Source: Sphingomonas sp. AP4-R1 (GTDB taxonomy: Bacteria; Pseudomonadota; Alphaproteobacteria; Sphingomonadales; Sphingomonadaceae). From it: 64,000 nt of DNA. Positions 1 through 8,054 of this stretch are shown piece by piece. The position numbers and the translations under genes were made by a program. The stretch is taken from NCBI RefSeq assembly GCF_013113735.1, contig NZ_CP053346.1:1936001-2000000 (forward strand), given 5' to 3'. The notes under the pieces are model-generated. The model was not told the DNA's origin and did not search any database. It saw nothing but the letters and a program-made list of their open reading frames with translations. Numbering within the stretch: position 1 is the stretch's first letter; the number at the start of each line of letters is the position of its first letter.

Positions 1-852
1 CTTGGTGCCCGCCGGGAACACGACTTCGCCGCTCTCGCCGTTGACGACGTCGAACGACGGCTTCTGGCCACGCCAATTCTCGGGGAGGAAGGGCACCTTC
101 CAGCCGCCTTCGCCGCGCACATAGCGCTGCGTCTTGTAGAATTCGTTGAGGATCTGCTCGCCGTTCAGGCCGAGGGCGTACAGCAAGGTCGTCACCGGCA
201 GCTTGCGCTTGCGGTCGATGCGGACGTTGACGATGTCCTTGGCGTCGAACTCGAAATCGAGCCACGAGCCGCGATACGGGATCACGCGGGCGGCGAAGAG
301 ATACTTGCCCGAAGCGTGCGTCTTGCCGCGGTCATGATCGAACAGCACGCCCGGCGAGCGGTGCATCTGCGAGACGATCACGCGCTCGGTACCGTTGATG
401 ATGAACGTGCCGTTCTCGGTCATGAGCGGCATGTCGCCCATGTACACGTCCTGCTCCTTGATATCGAGCACCGAGCGGGTTTCCGTATCCGGATCCACCT
501 CGAACACGATCAGGCGCAGCGTGACGCGCATCGGCGCCGCGAAGGTTATGCCGCGCTGGCGGCACTCTTCGATGTCGTACTTCGGCTCTTCCAGCTCGTA
601 CGTCACGAAATCCAGCTCGGCGGTGCCGGCGAAATCGCGGATCGGGAAGACGGAGCGCAGCGTCTTTTCCAGGCCCGACACATAGCCGATCGAGGCATCG
701 GACCGCAGGAACTGCTCGTAGCTTTCCCGCTGAACCTCGATCAGGTTCGGCATCTGCACCACTTCGTGGATGTTGCCGAAAACCTTGCGGATGCGCTTCT
801 TCGCCGCACTCATGTGCGTCGGGGCGCGTGCCGGAACTGACTGGGTCGCCAT
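1..852 (-). CDS. rpoB: RNA polymerase subunit beta, N-terminal part (cut by window edge)
   Basis: The first 284 codons of the RNA polymerase beta subunit, read leftwards and continuing beyond position 1. Seen: [11 protein letters not shown] at the start, then the family block [10 protein letters not shown], the [13 protein letters not shown] segment, and the beta-lobe motifs [20 protein letters not shown] and [16 protein letters not shown]. These are near-invariant in bacterial RpoB. The ATG at 852 follows GAGG in the mRNA about 7 nt upstream. Known: the subunit forms one pincer of core polymerase and carries the rifampicin pocket further downstream, outside this window. In many bacteria rpoB directly follows rplL. 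Here rplL lies about 28 kb away on the other strand, so rpoB must use its own promoter in the 853-1149 gap. Confidence 0.97.
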   Translation of the reverse strand, partial: MATQSVPARAPTHMSAAKKRIRKVFGNIHEVVQMPNLIEVQRESYEQFLRSDASIGYVSGLEKTLRSVFPIRDFAGTAELDFVTYELEEPKYDIEECRQRGITFAAPMRVTLRLIVFEVDPDTETRSVLDIKEQDVYMGDMPLMTENGTFIINGTERVIVSQMHRSPGVLFDHDRGKTHASGKYLFAARVIPYRGSWLDFEFDAKDIVNVRIDRKRKLPVTTLLYALGLNGEQILNEFYKTQRYVRGEGGWKVPFLPENWRGQKPSFDVVNGESGEVVFPAGTK

Positions 853-1149
853 CAATTATCCTCGCGGAGCATCACCAAAAATACCCGCCTCGCTGCGGGC
901 CTGCGGCCTTTGCGTGGAAGGACTCCACGCAAAAAAGTGCGGGTCCGGACCGTCGGAACCGCACTGGCAGCGTCTGATCCCGTCTGCCCCCATTCGTCGC
1001 GGCCGTCGCGCTACAAGCGGCCGTGTCCCGGGGCGGGACGGGCGGCGCGACTCCTCCGAACGGAAAAGTGGCGCCTGGGATGTTGGATTGGGCGCATATA
1101 AGCCCTCTTCAGAATTTGGAAAGCCCCCCTGTGGCGCGGGGACAAGAAA
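853..1149. other. rpoB 5' region, intergenic
   Basis: This stretch between rpoB and the chemotaxis-like gene (both minus strand) has no credible gene. On the minus strand it should hold the rpoB promoter and leader. A TATATG near 1095-1101 preceded by TTTCCA-like bases is a weak sigma-70 candidate. A perfect small hairpin (TGCGTGGA/TCCACGCA, about 917-937) sits next to a run of A on the plus strand. It is a leader hairpin rather than a terminator in either direction. Confidence 0.35.
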
Positions 1150-2481
1150 TCAGCCCGCAGTACCCAGCTCGGCGAGGAAGGCATCTACGCGCTCGCGCAG
1201 GCGGCGCGCGTCGCGGCCGAGATCGTCGGCGCGCGCGCGCAACGCTTCGGTATGGCCGGATGCGGTGGTGACGAGTCGCTCGGTTTCGGACGCGCCCGCC
1301 TGGATCGCGGCGCTCGCCTGTCGGGCGCGATGCACGTTGGAGGCGAGCAGGCGCGCCGAGTCGGCCTCGGCCTCCACTGCCTGCTCCACCGACAGCGAGA
1401 CGCCGTCCACGATGCGGGCGATCTGCTCCACCGCCGCCTGGCTCGCGGCGATATCGACGGCGATGTCGCGTATCTCGCCCATCTGGCCGCCGATCGTGCC
1501 GACCGCCTCGCGGGTGCGGCCGGCGAACTGGCGCAGCTCGCGCGCGACGATGCTGAAGCCGCCGCCGGCCTCGCCCAGCCGCGCCGCCTCGATCGCGGCG
1601 TTGACGGAGAGCAGATGCGCCTGCGTGGCGACCGAGCGGATCAGCGCGAGATTCTCGTCGATCGACTGCGCGGCGGTGGCGAGCGCGGCGCCGCGCCGGC
1701 TGCCCGCCTCGGTCAGCTCGATCGCCTCGCCCGCGCTGGTGCGCGCGGAGGCGGCGGCGTCGCGCAGATGCTGGATGGTGGTGGCGAGGCGGGAGCCCTG
1801 GTCGGCCAGGCCGGTCATGTCGTCGGTCGTGCGCTGGCAGGCGGCGGCGACGATCGCGGACTGGCGCTGGAAGGCCTCGACGCGGGATCGCGTGCCGTCG
1901 GCGGCGCCGTCGATCGCGGTGGCGGCGTCGGTCAGGTCGTCGGCGATCAGGTCGACATCGCCCAGGAAGCGCGCGCTGGCCTGCGCGCTGCGCTCCCAGC
2001 GTTCGGCCTGCGCGGCGGCCAGCCGTGTCTCGCGCTCGCCCGCCAGCTTCAGCAGGGTCCGGTTCGCCAGCAGGCCGCAGAAGCGCCCCTTCTCGGTCAG
2101 CAGCATGCCTTCGCCGCCGCCGTTGCGCGCATAGATATCCAGCAATTCGCCCAGCGGCGTGCCGATCTCCGCCGTCGGGCAATCGCGGCGCCGGCTGGCC
2201 GCCGTCCGCGCGAATCCGGGATTCATCAGCAGCGAATGGCCGAAGGGATTATAAAGGATCGCGCGGATATCCTGCTCCAGCATCGCGCCGACAGGGCGGT
2301 CCGCCGCATCGACGATCGCCAGCAGGCGCAAAGTCGGCTGATCGCGGAACAGATCGATCGCGGCGCGCAGGGGGGCATCGGCCTCGACCTTGAGCGCCGC
2401 ACCGCCCGGCTCGCATAAAGTGAGCAGGTCGGCCGTATCGGCGGCAGGCTCGGCACGCGGGAGGAGGGCGGTCATCGGCAT
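1150..2481 (-). CDS. Soluble methyl-accepting chemotaxis-like receptor with N-terminal CBS-like pair
   Basis: A 443-aa protein with no signal peptide or membrane segment. Residues about 25-150 resemble a CBS pair: two repeats of a beta-alpha pattern, including LLAIVDAADRPVGAMLEQD and a second GMLLTEKGRFCGLL. Residues about 170-440 are a long alanine-rich coiled coil. Its tip, around residues 285-310, is the MCP hairpin LLSVNAAIEAARLGEAGGGF, close to the family's LLALNAAIEAARAGE. Such tips bind CheA/CheW. No HAMP domain is seen, so this should be a cytoplasmic sensor, perhaps of a nucleotide through the CBS pair (inference). No che genes are nearby. An alternative start at 2475 is equally plausible. 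The role could be chemotaxis-like signalling or a non-motility output. Confidence 0.8.
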   Translation of the reverse strand: MPMTALLPRAEPAADTADLLTLCEPGGAALKVEADAPLRAAIDLFRDQPTLRLLAIVDAADRPVGAMLEQDIRAILYNPFGHSLLMNPGFARTAASRRRDCPTAEIGTPLGELLDIYARNGGGEGMLLTEKGRFCGLLANRTLLKLAGERETRLAAAQAERWERSAQASARFLGDVDLIADDLTDAATAIDGAADGTRSRVEAFQRQSAIVAAACQRTTDDMTGLADQGSRLATTIQHLRDAAASARTSAGEAIELTEAGSRRGAALATAAQSIDENLALIRSVATQAHLLSVNAAIEAARLGEAGGGFSIVARELRQFAGRTREAVGTIGGQMGEIRDIAVDIAASQAAVEQIARIVDGVSLSVEQAVEAEADSARLLASNVHRARQASAAIQAGASETERLVTTASGHTEALRARADDLGRDARRLRERVDAFLAELGTAG

Positions 2482-2578
2482 CAGGGTCCGGTTAGCGGTT
2501 CATGCTTAATGAGGGGATAAACTGGCGTGACGTTTCAATGACAAGACGATGAAAAACGGCGGGAAAAGGCCAGCTTTG

Positions 2579-3109
2579 ATGTCACACCCGATTTTGATCC
2601 GCCCCGTCCGGCAGGACGATGCCGCGGCATTGGCCACGATCTACGCGGCGCATGTGCGGCATGGCACCGCCACGTTCGAGGTGGAGGCGCCCGATGCGGA
2701 AGAGATGCGGTTGCGCGTCGCCACCGTCGTTTCGCGGGGCTGGCCGTGGATCGTGGCCGAGCGTGCGGGTGAGGTGATCGGCTATGCCTATTGCGGGCTC
2801 TTCCGCACGCGCCACGCCTATCGCTTCACCTGCGAGGATTCGATCTATGTCGATGCGGATCAGGTGGGGACGGGCGCGGGGCGCGCGCTGCTGGCGGGTC
2901 TGATTGAGGCGGCCCGCGCGGCCGGCTTTCGCGAGATGATCGCGGTGATCGGCGATGCGGACAATCGCGCCTCGATCGGCCTGCACGAGGCCTTGGGCTT
3001 CGATCATGCCGGCGTGATGCGGCGCGTGGGCTACAAGTTCGATCGCTGGATCGATGTGATCTACATGCAGAAATGCCTGGTGGAACCCGGAGATCCCATG
3101 CTCCGCTGA
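2579..3109 (+). CDS. GNAT N-acetyltransferase, phosphinothricin-acetyltransferase type
   Basis: A 176-aa acetyltransferase of the GNAT fold. Seen: ILIRPVRQDDAAALATIYAAHV at the N terminus, the substrate region GTATFEVEAPDAEEM, and an acetyl-CoA loop QVGTGAGRALLAGLIEAARA (Q/RxxGxG/A) near residues 95-115. The C terminus GFDHAGVMRRVGYKFDRW is typical of the Pat/Bar/MnaT group, which acetylates phosphinothricin or methionine sulfone/sulfoximine. In sphingomonads the real substrate is unknown. I chose the ATG at 2579, which has AAAAGG about 9 nt upstream. An in-frame ATG at 2549 would add 10 residues. The gene is monocistronic and divergent from the MCP gene. Confidence 0.8.
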   Translation: MSHPILIRPVRQDDAAALATIYAAHVRHGTATFEVEAPDAEEMRLRVATVVSRGWPWIVAERAGEVIGYAYCGLFRTRHAYRFTCEDSIYVDADQVGTGAGRALLAGLIEAARAAGFREMIAVIGDADNRASIGLHEALGFDHAGVMRRVGYKFDRWIDVIYMQKCLVEPGDPMLR

Positions 3110-3110
3110 T

Positions 3111-3326
3111 GCCGGCAACCCGCTGACGGCGGACCTCTGGCCGCTGGCGCTGATCGTGCCGCTCTTCGTCCGGGATCCCTATCGCCTGCGGACGGTGCAT
3201 AGCGCGTATCGGCTCTAATTCGGCCTGTGCCTCGCGCTCGATATTCCGCTGTATCGGCTTTGGGGCGCACGCCCGGCTGGCGCGAGACAGCGACGCATCT
3301 GCTGGGATCTCGGGCAAGGCGGGTGA
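3111..3326 (+). pseudogene. Possible decayed membrane-protein remnant
   Basis: The frame starting just after the acetyltransferase stop reads a hydrophobic, protein-like stretch (NPLTADLWPLALIVPLFV then DPYRLRTVHSAYRL). A TAA at 3216 interrupts it, and the same frame continues with FGLCLALDIPLYRLWGAR until TGA at 3324. No start codon or ribosome site fits. The two halves joined look more like a short membrane protein than random GC-rich sequence. This is a weak inference; it could be non-coding. Confidence 0.25.
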
Positions 3327-3415
3327 GCGCCCAGCGCCGTTTTTCCCGCAAATCGGCCTTATTCGACCGGCTTCCCCGGTTCCTCTAAAAGCAAAGGCTT
3401 TTCCAGGGGTTGCTG

Positions 3416-3940
3416 ATGGTTCGTCGCGTGGCTTGGTGGGGTGGGATGATGCTGGCGGGGGCGATGCCCGCGCAGGCGACCGATCTGTTCGGCGGCCTCT
3501 ACAAGCATGACGTGAACATCTTCGCCAAGAAGCTGCACGAGGGCGGCGCGGATATCGAGGCGGGGATACGCGGCGATGCGATATCGGCGCTCGGCTTCGT
3601 CGGTGGCCCCGCGCCTTACGCGTTCGTTTCGGTGAATACGGACGGCGGCACCAATTTCGCGGCGGCGGGCCTGTCGTGGACATTCGGCGGGCCAATCTAC
3701 GTGCGCCCCGGCATCGGTATCGCCGTGCATGATGGGCCGCTCCGCCGTTATCGCGGTACCGACCGGATCGATCTGGGCAGCCGCGTGCTGTTCAAGCCTG
3801 AGCTGGCGATCGGCTGGCAGGTGGCGCCGCGCTGGTCGGTGGAGGCGAGCCTGACTCACCTCAGCCACGCGCAGATCTTCAGCCACCAGAATCCGGGCGT
3901 CGACATGGCCGGCATCCGGGTGAATTTCCATCTGCCGTGA
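3416..3940 (+). CDS. PagL-like acyloxyacyl hydrolase (outer-membrane lipid deacylase family)
   Basis: A 174-aa protein with a signal peptide (VAWWGGMMLAGAMPAQA) and a beta-barrel pattern of alternating residues ending in NFHLP, with proline last. The block SLTHLSHAQIF holds the H-x-S pair (His148, Ser150) of PagL-type lipid A 3-O-deacylases. The third catalytic position, Glu in PagL, appears here as the NPGVD segment (Asp163), as far as one can align by eye. The ATG at 3416 has AGGGG 7 nt upstream; TTG at 3410 is less likely. PagL removes the 3-O-acyl chain of lipid A in the outer membrane. Sphingomonads are generally reported to carry glycosphingolipids instead of LPS, so the substrate here is open. 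Confidence 0.75.
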   Translation: MVRRVAWWGGMMLAGAMPAQATDLFGGLYKHDVNIFAKKLHEGGADIEAGIRGDAISALGFVGGPAPYAFVSVNTDGGTNFAAAGLSWTFGGPIYVRPGIGIAVHDGPLRRYRGTDRIDLGSRVLFKPELAIGWQVAPRWSVEASLTHLSHAQIFSHQNPGVDMAGIRVNFHLP

Positions 3941-4077
3941 ATGCTGTCGCGCTCCGGCGAACGCCGGGGCACGGGGCGGTGCGGCCCGATCCTAACTAGG
4001 TCCGTGCCGGGCGCAGCCGATTGAAAGCGAGGCGCACCGCCCATAGGCTGCCTGCTCTGACTGGGCGGGAGCGACGG

Positions 4078-6174
4078 ATGCGGGCGAAATACTGGCTGGC
4101 GACACTGGGAGGTTTCGGCCTGGCGATCACGGCCGTGCAGGCCGCCTCGCCGCCCGATCTGGAAACCTTCCTCGCTTATCCGTTCCTGAGCGGCCTCACC
4201 GCGCCCGCGCAGGGCGGCCGGCTCGCCTGGATCGAGAACCGGCAGGGCAAACGGTCCGTCTGGCTGGCGAAGGGGGCGGATCTCGCCGCGACGCGGCTGG
4301 CGGGCACCGGGCTCGACGACGGGATGGAACTGGGCGAGCTGACCTTCTCGCCCGATGGCCGCATCCTCGCCTGGGTGCGCGGCGGCGGCGAGCATAATGG
4401 CTGGGCGGCGAGCCTGCCTCCGCCCAATCCGGCCTCGGCGGTGGTGCAGCCGACCCAGTCCGTGTGGGTCTCGGTCGACGGCGCCGCGCCCATCGAGGTG
4501 GCGGAGGGCGCGGAGCCGGCTCTGTCCTCCACCGGGCGGCTGGCCTTCATCAAGGGCAATCAGGCGTGGACGGTGGCGCTGACTCCCGGCGCCAAGCCCG
4601 AGAAGCTGTTCTACGATCGCGGCCATGTCGGCGAACTCGTCTGGTCGCCGGACGGATCGAAGCTGGCCTTCGTCTCGCGGCGCGGCGACCACAGCTTCGT
4701 CGGCATCTATGCCGGGCCGGACGTGCCGATCCGTTGGCTGGCGCCGGCCACCGCCTATGACGGCGACTTCGCCTGGTCGCCGGACGGCACGCGCATCGCC
4801 TTCGTCCGCCGCGAGGGCGAGCCGGACGGCCTCGCCTCCCCGTTGGCCGAGACGCCCAATCCCTTCTCGCTCTGGGTGGCGGAGGTGACGGCGAACCGCG
4901 CCCGCAAAATTTGGGAGAGCCCGAAGACGCTCGACGGCTCCTATCCCGAAGTGCCGGACGGGATGTTCGTGCAATGGATGGCGGGCGACCGGATCGTCTT
5001 TCGCGCGGAGATGGACGGCTGGCCACATCTCTATGCGCTCCCCGCCGCGGGCGGCACGCCGAAGCTGCTGACGCCCGGGGCGTTCATGGTGGAGCATGTG
5101 ACGGCGACACCGGATGGCAAGTCCTTGATCTACGACGCGAATACCGGGGCGACGCCGGGCGACGTGGATCGCCGTCACCTGTATCGCGTCAGCGTCGACG
5201 GCGGCGCCCCCGTCGCGCTGACCAGGGGCGTGGAGGGCGAGTTCACCGCCGCCGCCGTGTCCGACGATCGCCTCGCTTATGTCGGCGCGCCGGCGACGGG
5301 GGCGATGCGCGTGATGCTGGCGGGTGCGAAGGGTGCCGCGCATCCGATCGGCGAGGCGGGCGCGCCTTATGCGCCCTCTGGCATGGTGGTGCCGCAGCCC
5401 GTCACCTTCACCGCCGCCGACGGCACCACGATCCACGGCCAGCTCTTCGCCGCCAAGGGCGGATCGGCTCATAAACCGGGGCTGGTGTTCGTCCATGGCG
5501 GGCCGCCGCGACAGATGCTCGCGGGCTGGGCTTACCGCGAATATTACGCCCACTCCTATGCGATGAACCAATATTATGCCGCGCACGGCTATGTCGTGCT
5601 GTCGGTCAATTACCGGCTCGGCATCGGCTATGGCCGCGCCTTCCAGCATCCGGCCAAGGGCGGTATCGCGGGCAATTCGGAATATCAGGACGTGCAGGCC
5701 GGCGCCCGCTTCCTCGCCGCGACGAACGGCGTCGATCCGGCGCGGATCGGCATCTGGGGCGGCAGCTATGGCGGGCTGCTGACGGCCCACGCGCTCGCGC
5801 ATGACAGCGCCACCTTCAAGGCGGGCGTGGATTTCCACGGCGTCCATGACTGGTCGCTCTTCCCCAGCCTGATCTCCAAGCCGGACCGCTATGAGCAGGG
5901 CGATTATGAGGCGGCGATGAAGTCCGCCTTTGAAAGCTCGCCCGAGGCCGCGCTGAAGGGCTGGACCTCACCGGTGCTGCTGATCGCGGGCGACGACGAT
6001 CGCAACGTGCGTTTCGACCAGACGGTGGACCTCGCCCGCCGCCTGCGCGCGCAGGGCACGCCCTATGAGACGTTCATCCTGCCGAACGAGATTCACGGCT
6101 TCCTGCGCTACGAGAGCTGGCTGCGCGCGGACGAGGTTTCGGTGGAGTTTCTGGGGCGGACGCTGAAGCCGTGA
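4078..6174 (+). CDS. S9 family (prolyl oligopeptidase-like) exported serine peptidase
   Basis: A 698-aa exported peptidase. Residues 1-22 form a signal peptide (WLATLGGFGLAITAVQA). Residues about 30-400 are beta-propeller repeats with WSPDG and FSPDG blades of the WD40-like/TolB type. Residues about 440-698 are the alpha/beta-hydrolase domain. The triad is visible: Ser563 in GGSYGG, Asp near 641 in AGDDDRNV and His673 in EIHGF, in the order and spacing of dipeptidyl-peptidase IV/acylaminoacyl peptidases. The start at 4078 is preceded by GGGAG. The family cleaves short peptides, often at proline or an acylated N terminus. A second S9 peptidase lies at 17782-19752. The gene stands alone and ends in a repeat-containing gap. 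Confidence 0.9.
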   Translation: MRAKYWLATLGGFGLAITAVQAASPPDLETFLAYPFLSGLTAPAQGGRLAWIENRQGKRSVWLAKGADLAATRLAGTGLDDGMELGELTFSPDGRILAWVRGGGEHNGWAASLPPPNPASAVVQPTQSVWVSVDGAAPIEVAEGAEPALSSTGRLAFIKGNQAWTVALTPGAKPEKLFYDRGHVGELVWSPDGSKLAFVSRRGDHSFVGIYAGPDVPIRWLAPATAYDGDFAWSPDGTRIAFVRREGEPDGLASPLAETPNPFSLWVAEVTANRARKIWESPKTLDGSYPEVPDGMFVQWMAGDRIVFRAEMDGWPHLYALPAAGGTPKLLTPGAFMVEHVTATPDGKSLIYDANTGATPGDVDRRHLYRVSVDGGAPVALTRGVEGEFTAAAVSDDRLAYVGAPATGAMRVMLAGAKGAAHPIGEAGAPYAPSGMVVPQPVTFTAADGTTIHGQLFAAKGGSAHKPGLVFVHGGPPRQMLAGWAYREYYAHSYAMNQYYAAHGYVVLSVNYRLGIGYGRAFQHPAKGGIAGNSEYQDVQAGARFLAATNGVDPARIGIWGGSYGGLLTAHALAHDSATFKAGVDFHGVHDWSLFPSLISKPDRYEQGDYEAAMKSAFESSPEAALKGWTSPVLLIAGDDDRNVRFDQTVDLARRLRAQGTPYETFILPNEIHGFLRYESWLRADEVSVEFLGRTLKP

Positions 6175-6227
6175 GGTGCCTTCTCCCCTCCCTGGAAGGG
6201 ATTGTTGCGAAATTTCGCTTTTACCCC

Positions 6228-6319
6228 CCGTTTGCACTGAGCCTGTCGAAGTGCCGTTCTTCTTTCTCTGGCGTTTTCAAGAAGAAGGACGGTGCTTCGA
6301 CAGGCTCAGCAGGAACGGG
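6228..6319. repeat. Palindromic intergenic repeat, family A copy 1
   Basis: Long imperfect inverted repeat. The left arm contains TGAGCCTGTCGAAGTGCCGT and the right arm ACGGTGCTTCGACAGGCTCA. The arms are separated by a variable loop flanked by TTCTTC/GAAGAA. The same arms recur at 7908-7996, 22962-23054 and 53564-53650, and as a diverged form at 46826-46910. It lies between convergent genes and may act as a bidirectional terminator. Confidence 0.85.
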
Positions 6320-6397
6320 AATGGGGCGGTGGCCTATTTCGCAACCCCTCCCTGCAAGGGAGGGGGGCCTGTTGTCTTTCGCCTCCGGGGCGTGGGT

Positions 6398-7798
6398 TCA
6401 CTTCCCGTCGGCGTAGGCCTTGACCAGATCGGTCAGGAAATCGCGGCTCACATAGGCCGATTTCACCGCGTGGCGCTCGTTCAGGCCGTGGGCGCCGTTG
6501 CCGTCCGGGTCGCCCCACGGGCCGGGGACGCCGTAGGTGGGGATGCCGACGGGGGCGAGATAGGTCGCGTCGGTGGCGCCGGTCGACATGGTCGGGATCA
6601 GCGGCACGCCGGGGAAATAACGCGCGACCAGTTTCTCGGCCGGGCCCATGATCTGCGGGGTCAGCGGCGGCACCACGGCGACGGGGCGCAGACGGCCGAC
6701 CATCGCCACCTGCAGCTTCGGATCGCCGATCGCTTTTTCCAGCGCGGCCTTGGTCGTGTCGCCATCCTCGCCCGGCGCGATGCGGCAGTTGATCGTGGCG
6801 ACGGCGCGCTGCGGCAGCGCGTTCACGGCATGACCCGCCGCCAGCATCGTCGCGACGCAGGTGGTGCGCAGCATCGAATTATAGGTGCGGTCCGCGATCA
6901 CGGTCGCCTCGGCGGCCTTGTCGGACGGGTTGGCGGAGAGCGCCGTCATCGCCTTGCCCAGATCGTCGCCGCGCGCCGCGCCCGCCTTGGCGAAGAAGGC
7001 CTTGGTGGTGGCGTTGAAGCGGATCGGGAATTTATACGCGCGCACCTTCTCCAGCGCGTCGGACAGTTCGTAGATCGCATTATCGTCGATGGGGATCGAG
7101 CTGTGGCCGCCCGGATTGGTGGCGGTCAGCTCGTAGCTGCGGTTCGATTTCTCGCCCACCTGCATCGATTGGGTGATGATCTTGCCGTGGCCGTCCGTAT
7201 CGCCGCCGCCGCCCTCGTTGATCGCGAATTCGGCCGCGATCAGATCGGGCTTGTTCTTCGAGAGCCACTCGGCGCCGTTCATCCGCGCGCCCGATTCCTC
7301 GCCGCAGGTGAGCGCCAGCTTGATCGTGCGCTTCGGGCGATAGCCCTCCTTCTTGAAGCGCATGAACATATCGACCCAGATCGCGTCCATCACCTTCATG
7401 TCGGAGGTGCCGCGACCATAGAAATAGCCGTTCTCCTCGATGAATTTGAACGGATCGCGCTCCCAATCCTCGCGCTTGGCATTCACGACATCGAGATGGC
7501 CGAGCAGCAGCATCGGCTTCGCTTTGGCATCGCTGCCGGGCAGCATCGCGACGAGGCCGCCATCGAGCGGGAATTTGGGATCGGTGAAGAGGGTGATCTG
7601 GCTGTCGCTGTAACCCGCCGACTTCAGGTGGCCGGCGATCTTCTCGGCGAGCGCGGTGCAGCTTCCGGTCGCGACCGACGTGTCGGTCTCGATGAACTCC
7701 TTGTAGAGATCGCGGAAGGCGAGCTGGCCCGGCGCCTGCGCGTGCGCCGTGGTTGCGAGCAGAAAAGCGCCGAAAGTGGCGAGTGCGGAACGTGTCAT
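6398..7798 (-). CDS. Exported M20 family metallopeptidase
   Basis: A 466-aa zinc hydrolase with signal peptide MTRSALATFGAFLLATTAHA. Seen metal and catalytic motifs of the M20/M25/M40 clan: LLGHLDVV (His ligand and nearby catalytic Asp), GRGTSDMK (bridging Asp), CGEESG (catalytic Glu and Glu ligand), NEGGGG, and a C-terminal GAHGLNER (His ligand). The middle part, TATNPGGHSS, belongs to the dimerisation domain. The protein should remove residues from peptides or acyl amino acids in the periplasm. I prefer the ATG at 7798, which starts directly at the signal peptide, over the in-frame ATG at 7816. It is flanked on both sides by family A repeats. Confidence 0.9.
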   Translation of the reverse strand: MTRSALATFGAFLLATTAHAQAPGQLAFRDLYKEFIETDTSVATGSCTALAEKIAGHLKSAGYSDSQITLFTDPKFPLDGGLVAMLPGSDAKAKPMLLLGHLDVVNAKREDWERDPFKFIEENGYFYGRGTSDMKVMDAIWVDMFMRFKKEGYRPKRTIKLALTCGEESGARMNGAEWLSKNKPDLIAAEFAINEGGGGDTDGHGKIITQSMQVGEKSNRSYELTATNPGGHSSIPIDDNAIYELSDALEKVRAYKFPIRFNATTKAFFAKAGAARGDDLGKAMTALSANPSDKAAEATVIADRTYNSMLRTTCVATMLAAGHAVNALPQRAVATINCRIAPGEDGDTTKAALEKAIGDPKLQVAMVGRLRPVAVVPPLTPQIMGPAEKLVARYFPGVPLIPTMSTGATDATYLAPVGIPTYGVPGPWGDPDGNGAHGLNERHAVKSAYVSRDFLTDLVKAYADGK

Positions 7799-7907
7799 CA
7801 GGCCGGAAACCCCCATCAGGAACGGGGGCAGGCTAGGGGCGGCTTTCGGGCGCTGTCAAACCGGCAAATCCTCCCTGAAGGGAGCGTCGCGAAATTCGCT
7901 TTTCCTG

Positions 7908-7996
7908 CCGTTTGCACTGAGCCTGTCGAAGTGCCGTTCTTCTTTCCCCGTTTCAAAGGAGAAGGACGGTGCTTCGACAAGCTCAGCACGAACGGG
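7908..7996. repeat. Palindromic intergenic repeat, family A copy 2
   Basis: The same arms as copy 1 (TGAGCCTGTCGAAGTGCCGT and GGTGCTTCGACAAGCTCAGC). The flank GCGAAATTCGCTTTTCC just before the left arm also matches the flank of copy 1, so the repeat unit is longer than the hairpin alone. Confidence 0.85.
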
Positions 7997-8054
7997 TTGT
8001 TGGCCCTGCCGATCCTGCAACGGGGCTCATGACAGCAAAAAACGACTGTGCAGA

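Noticed and set aside
912..940. Hairpin next to an A/T run between rpoB and the MCP gene, terminator-like
   Set aside because: The A run follows the stem on the plus strand, and on the minus strand the T run comes before the stem, so it has the wrong order for a terminator of either neighbour.
6228..7996. CRISPR-like spaced repeats
   Set aside because: The repeats are palindromic, 1.7 kb apart, separated by a peptidase gene and not in an array with regular spacers.
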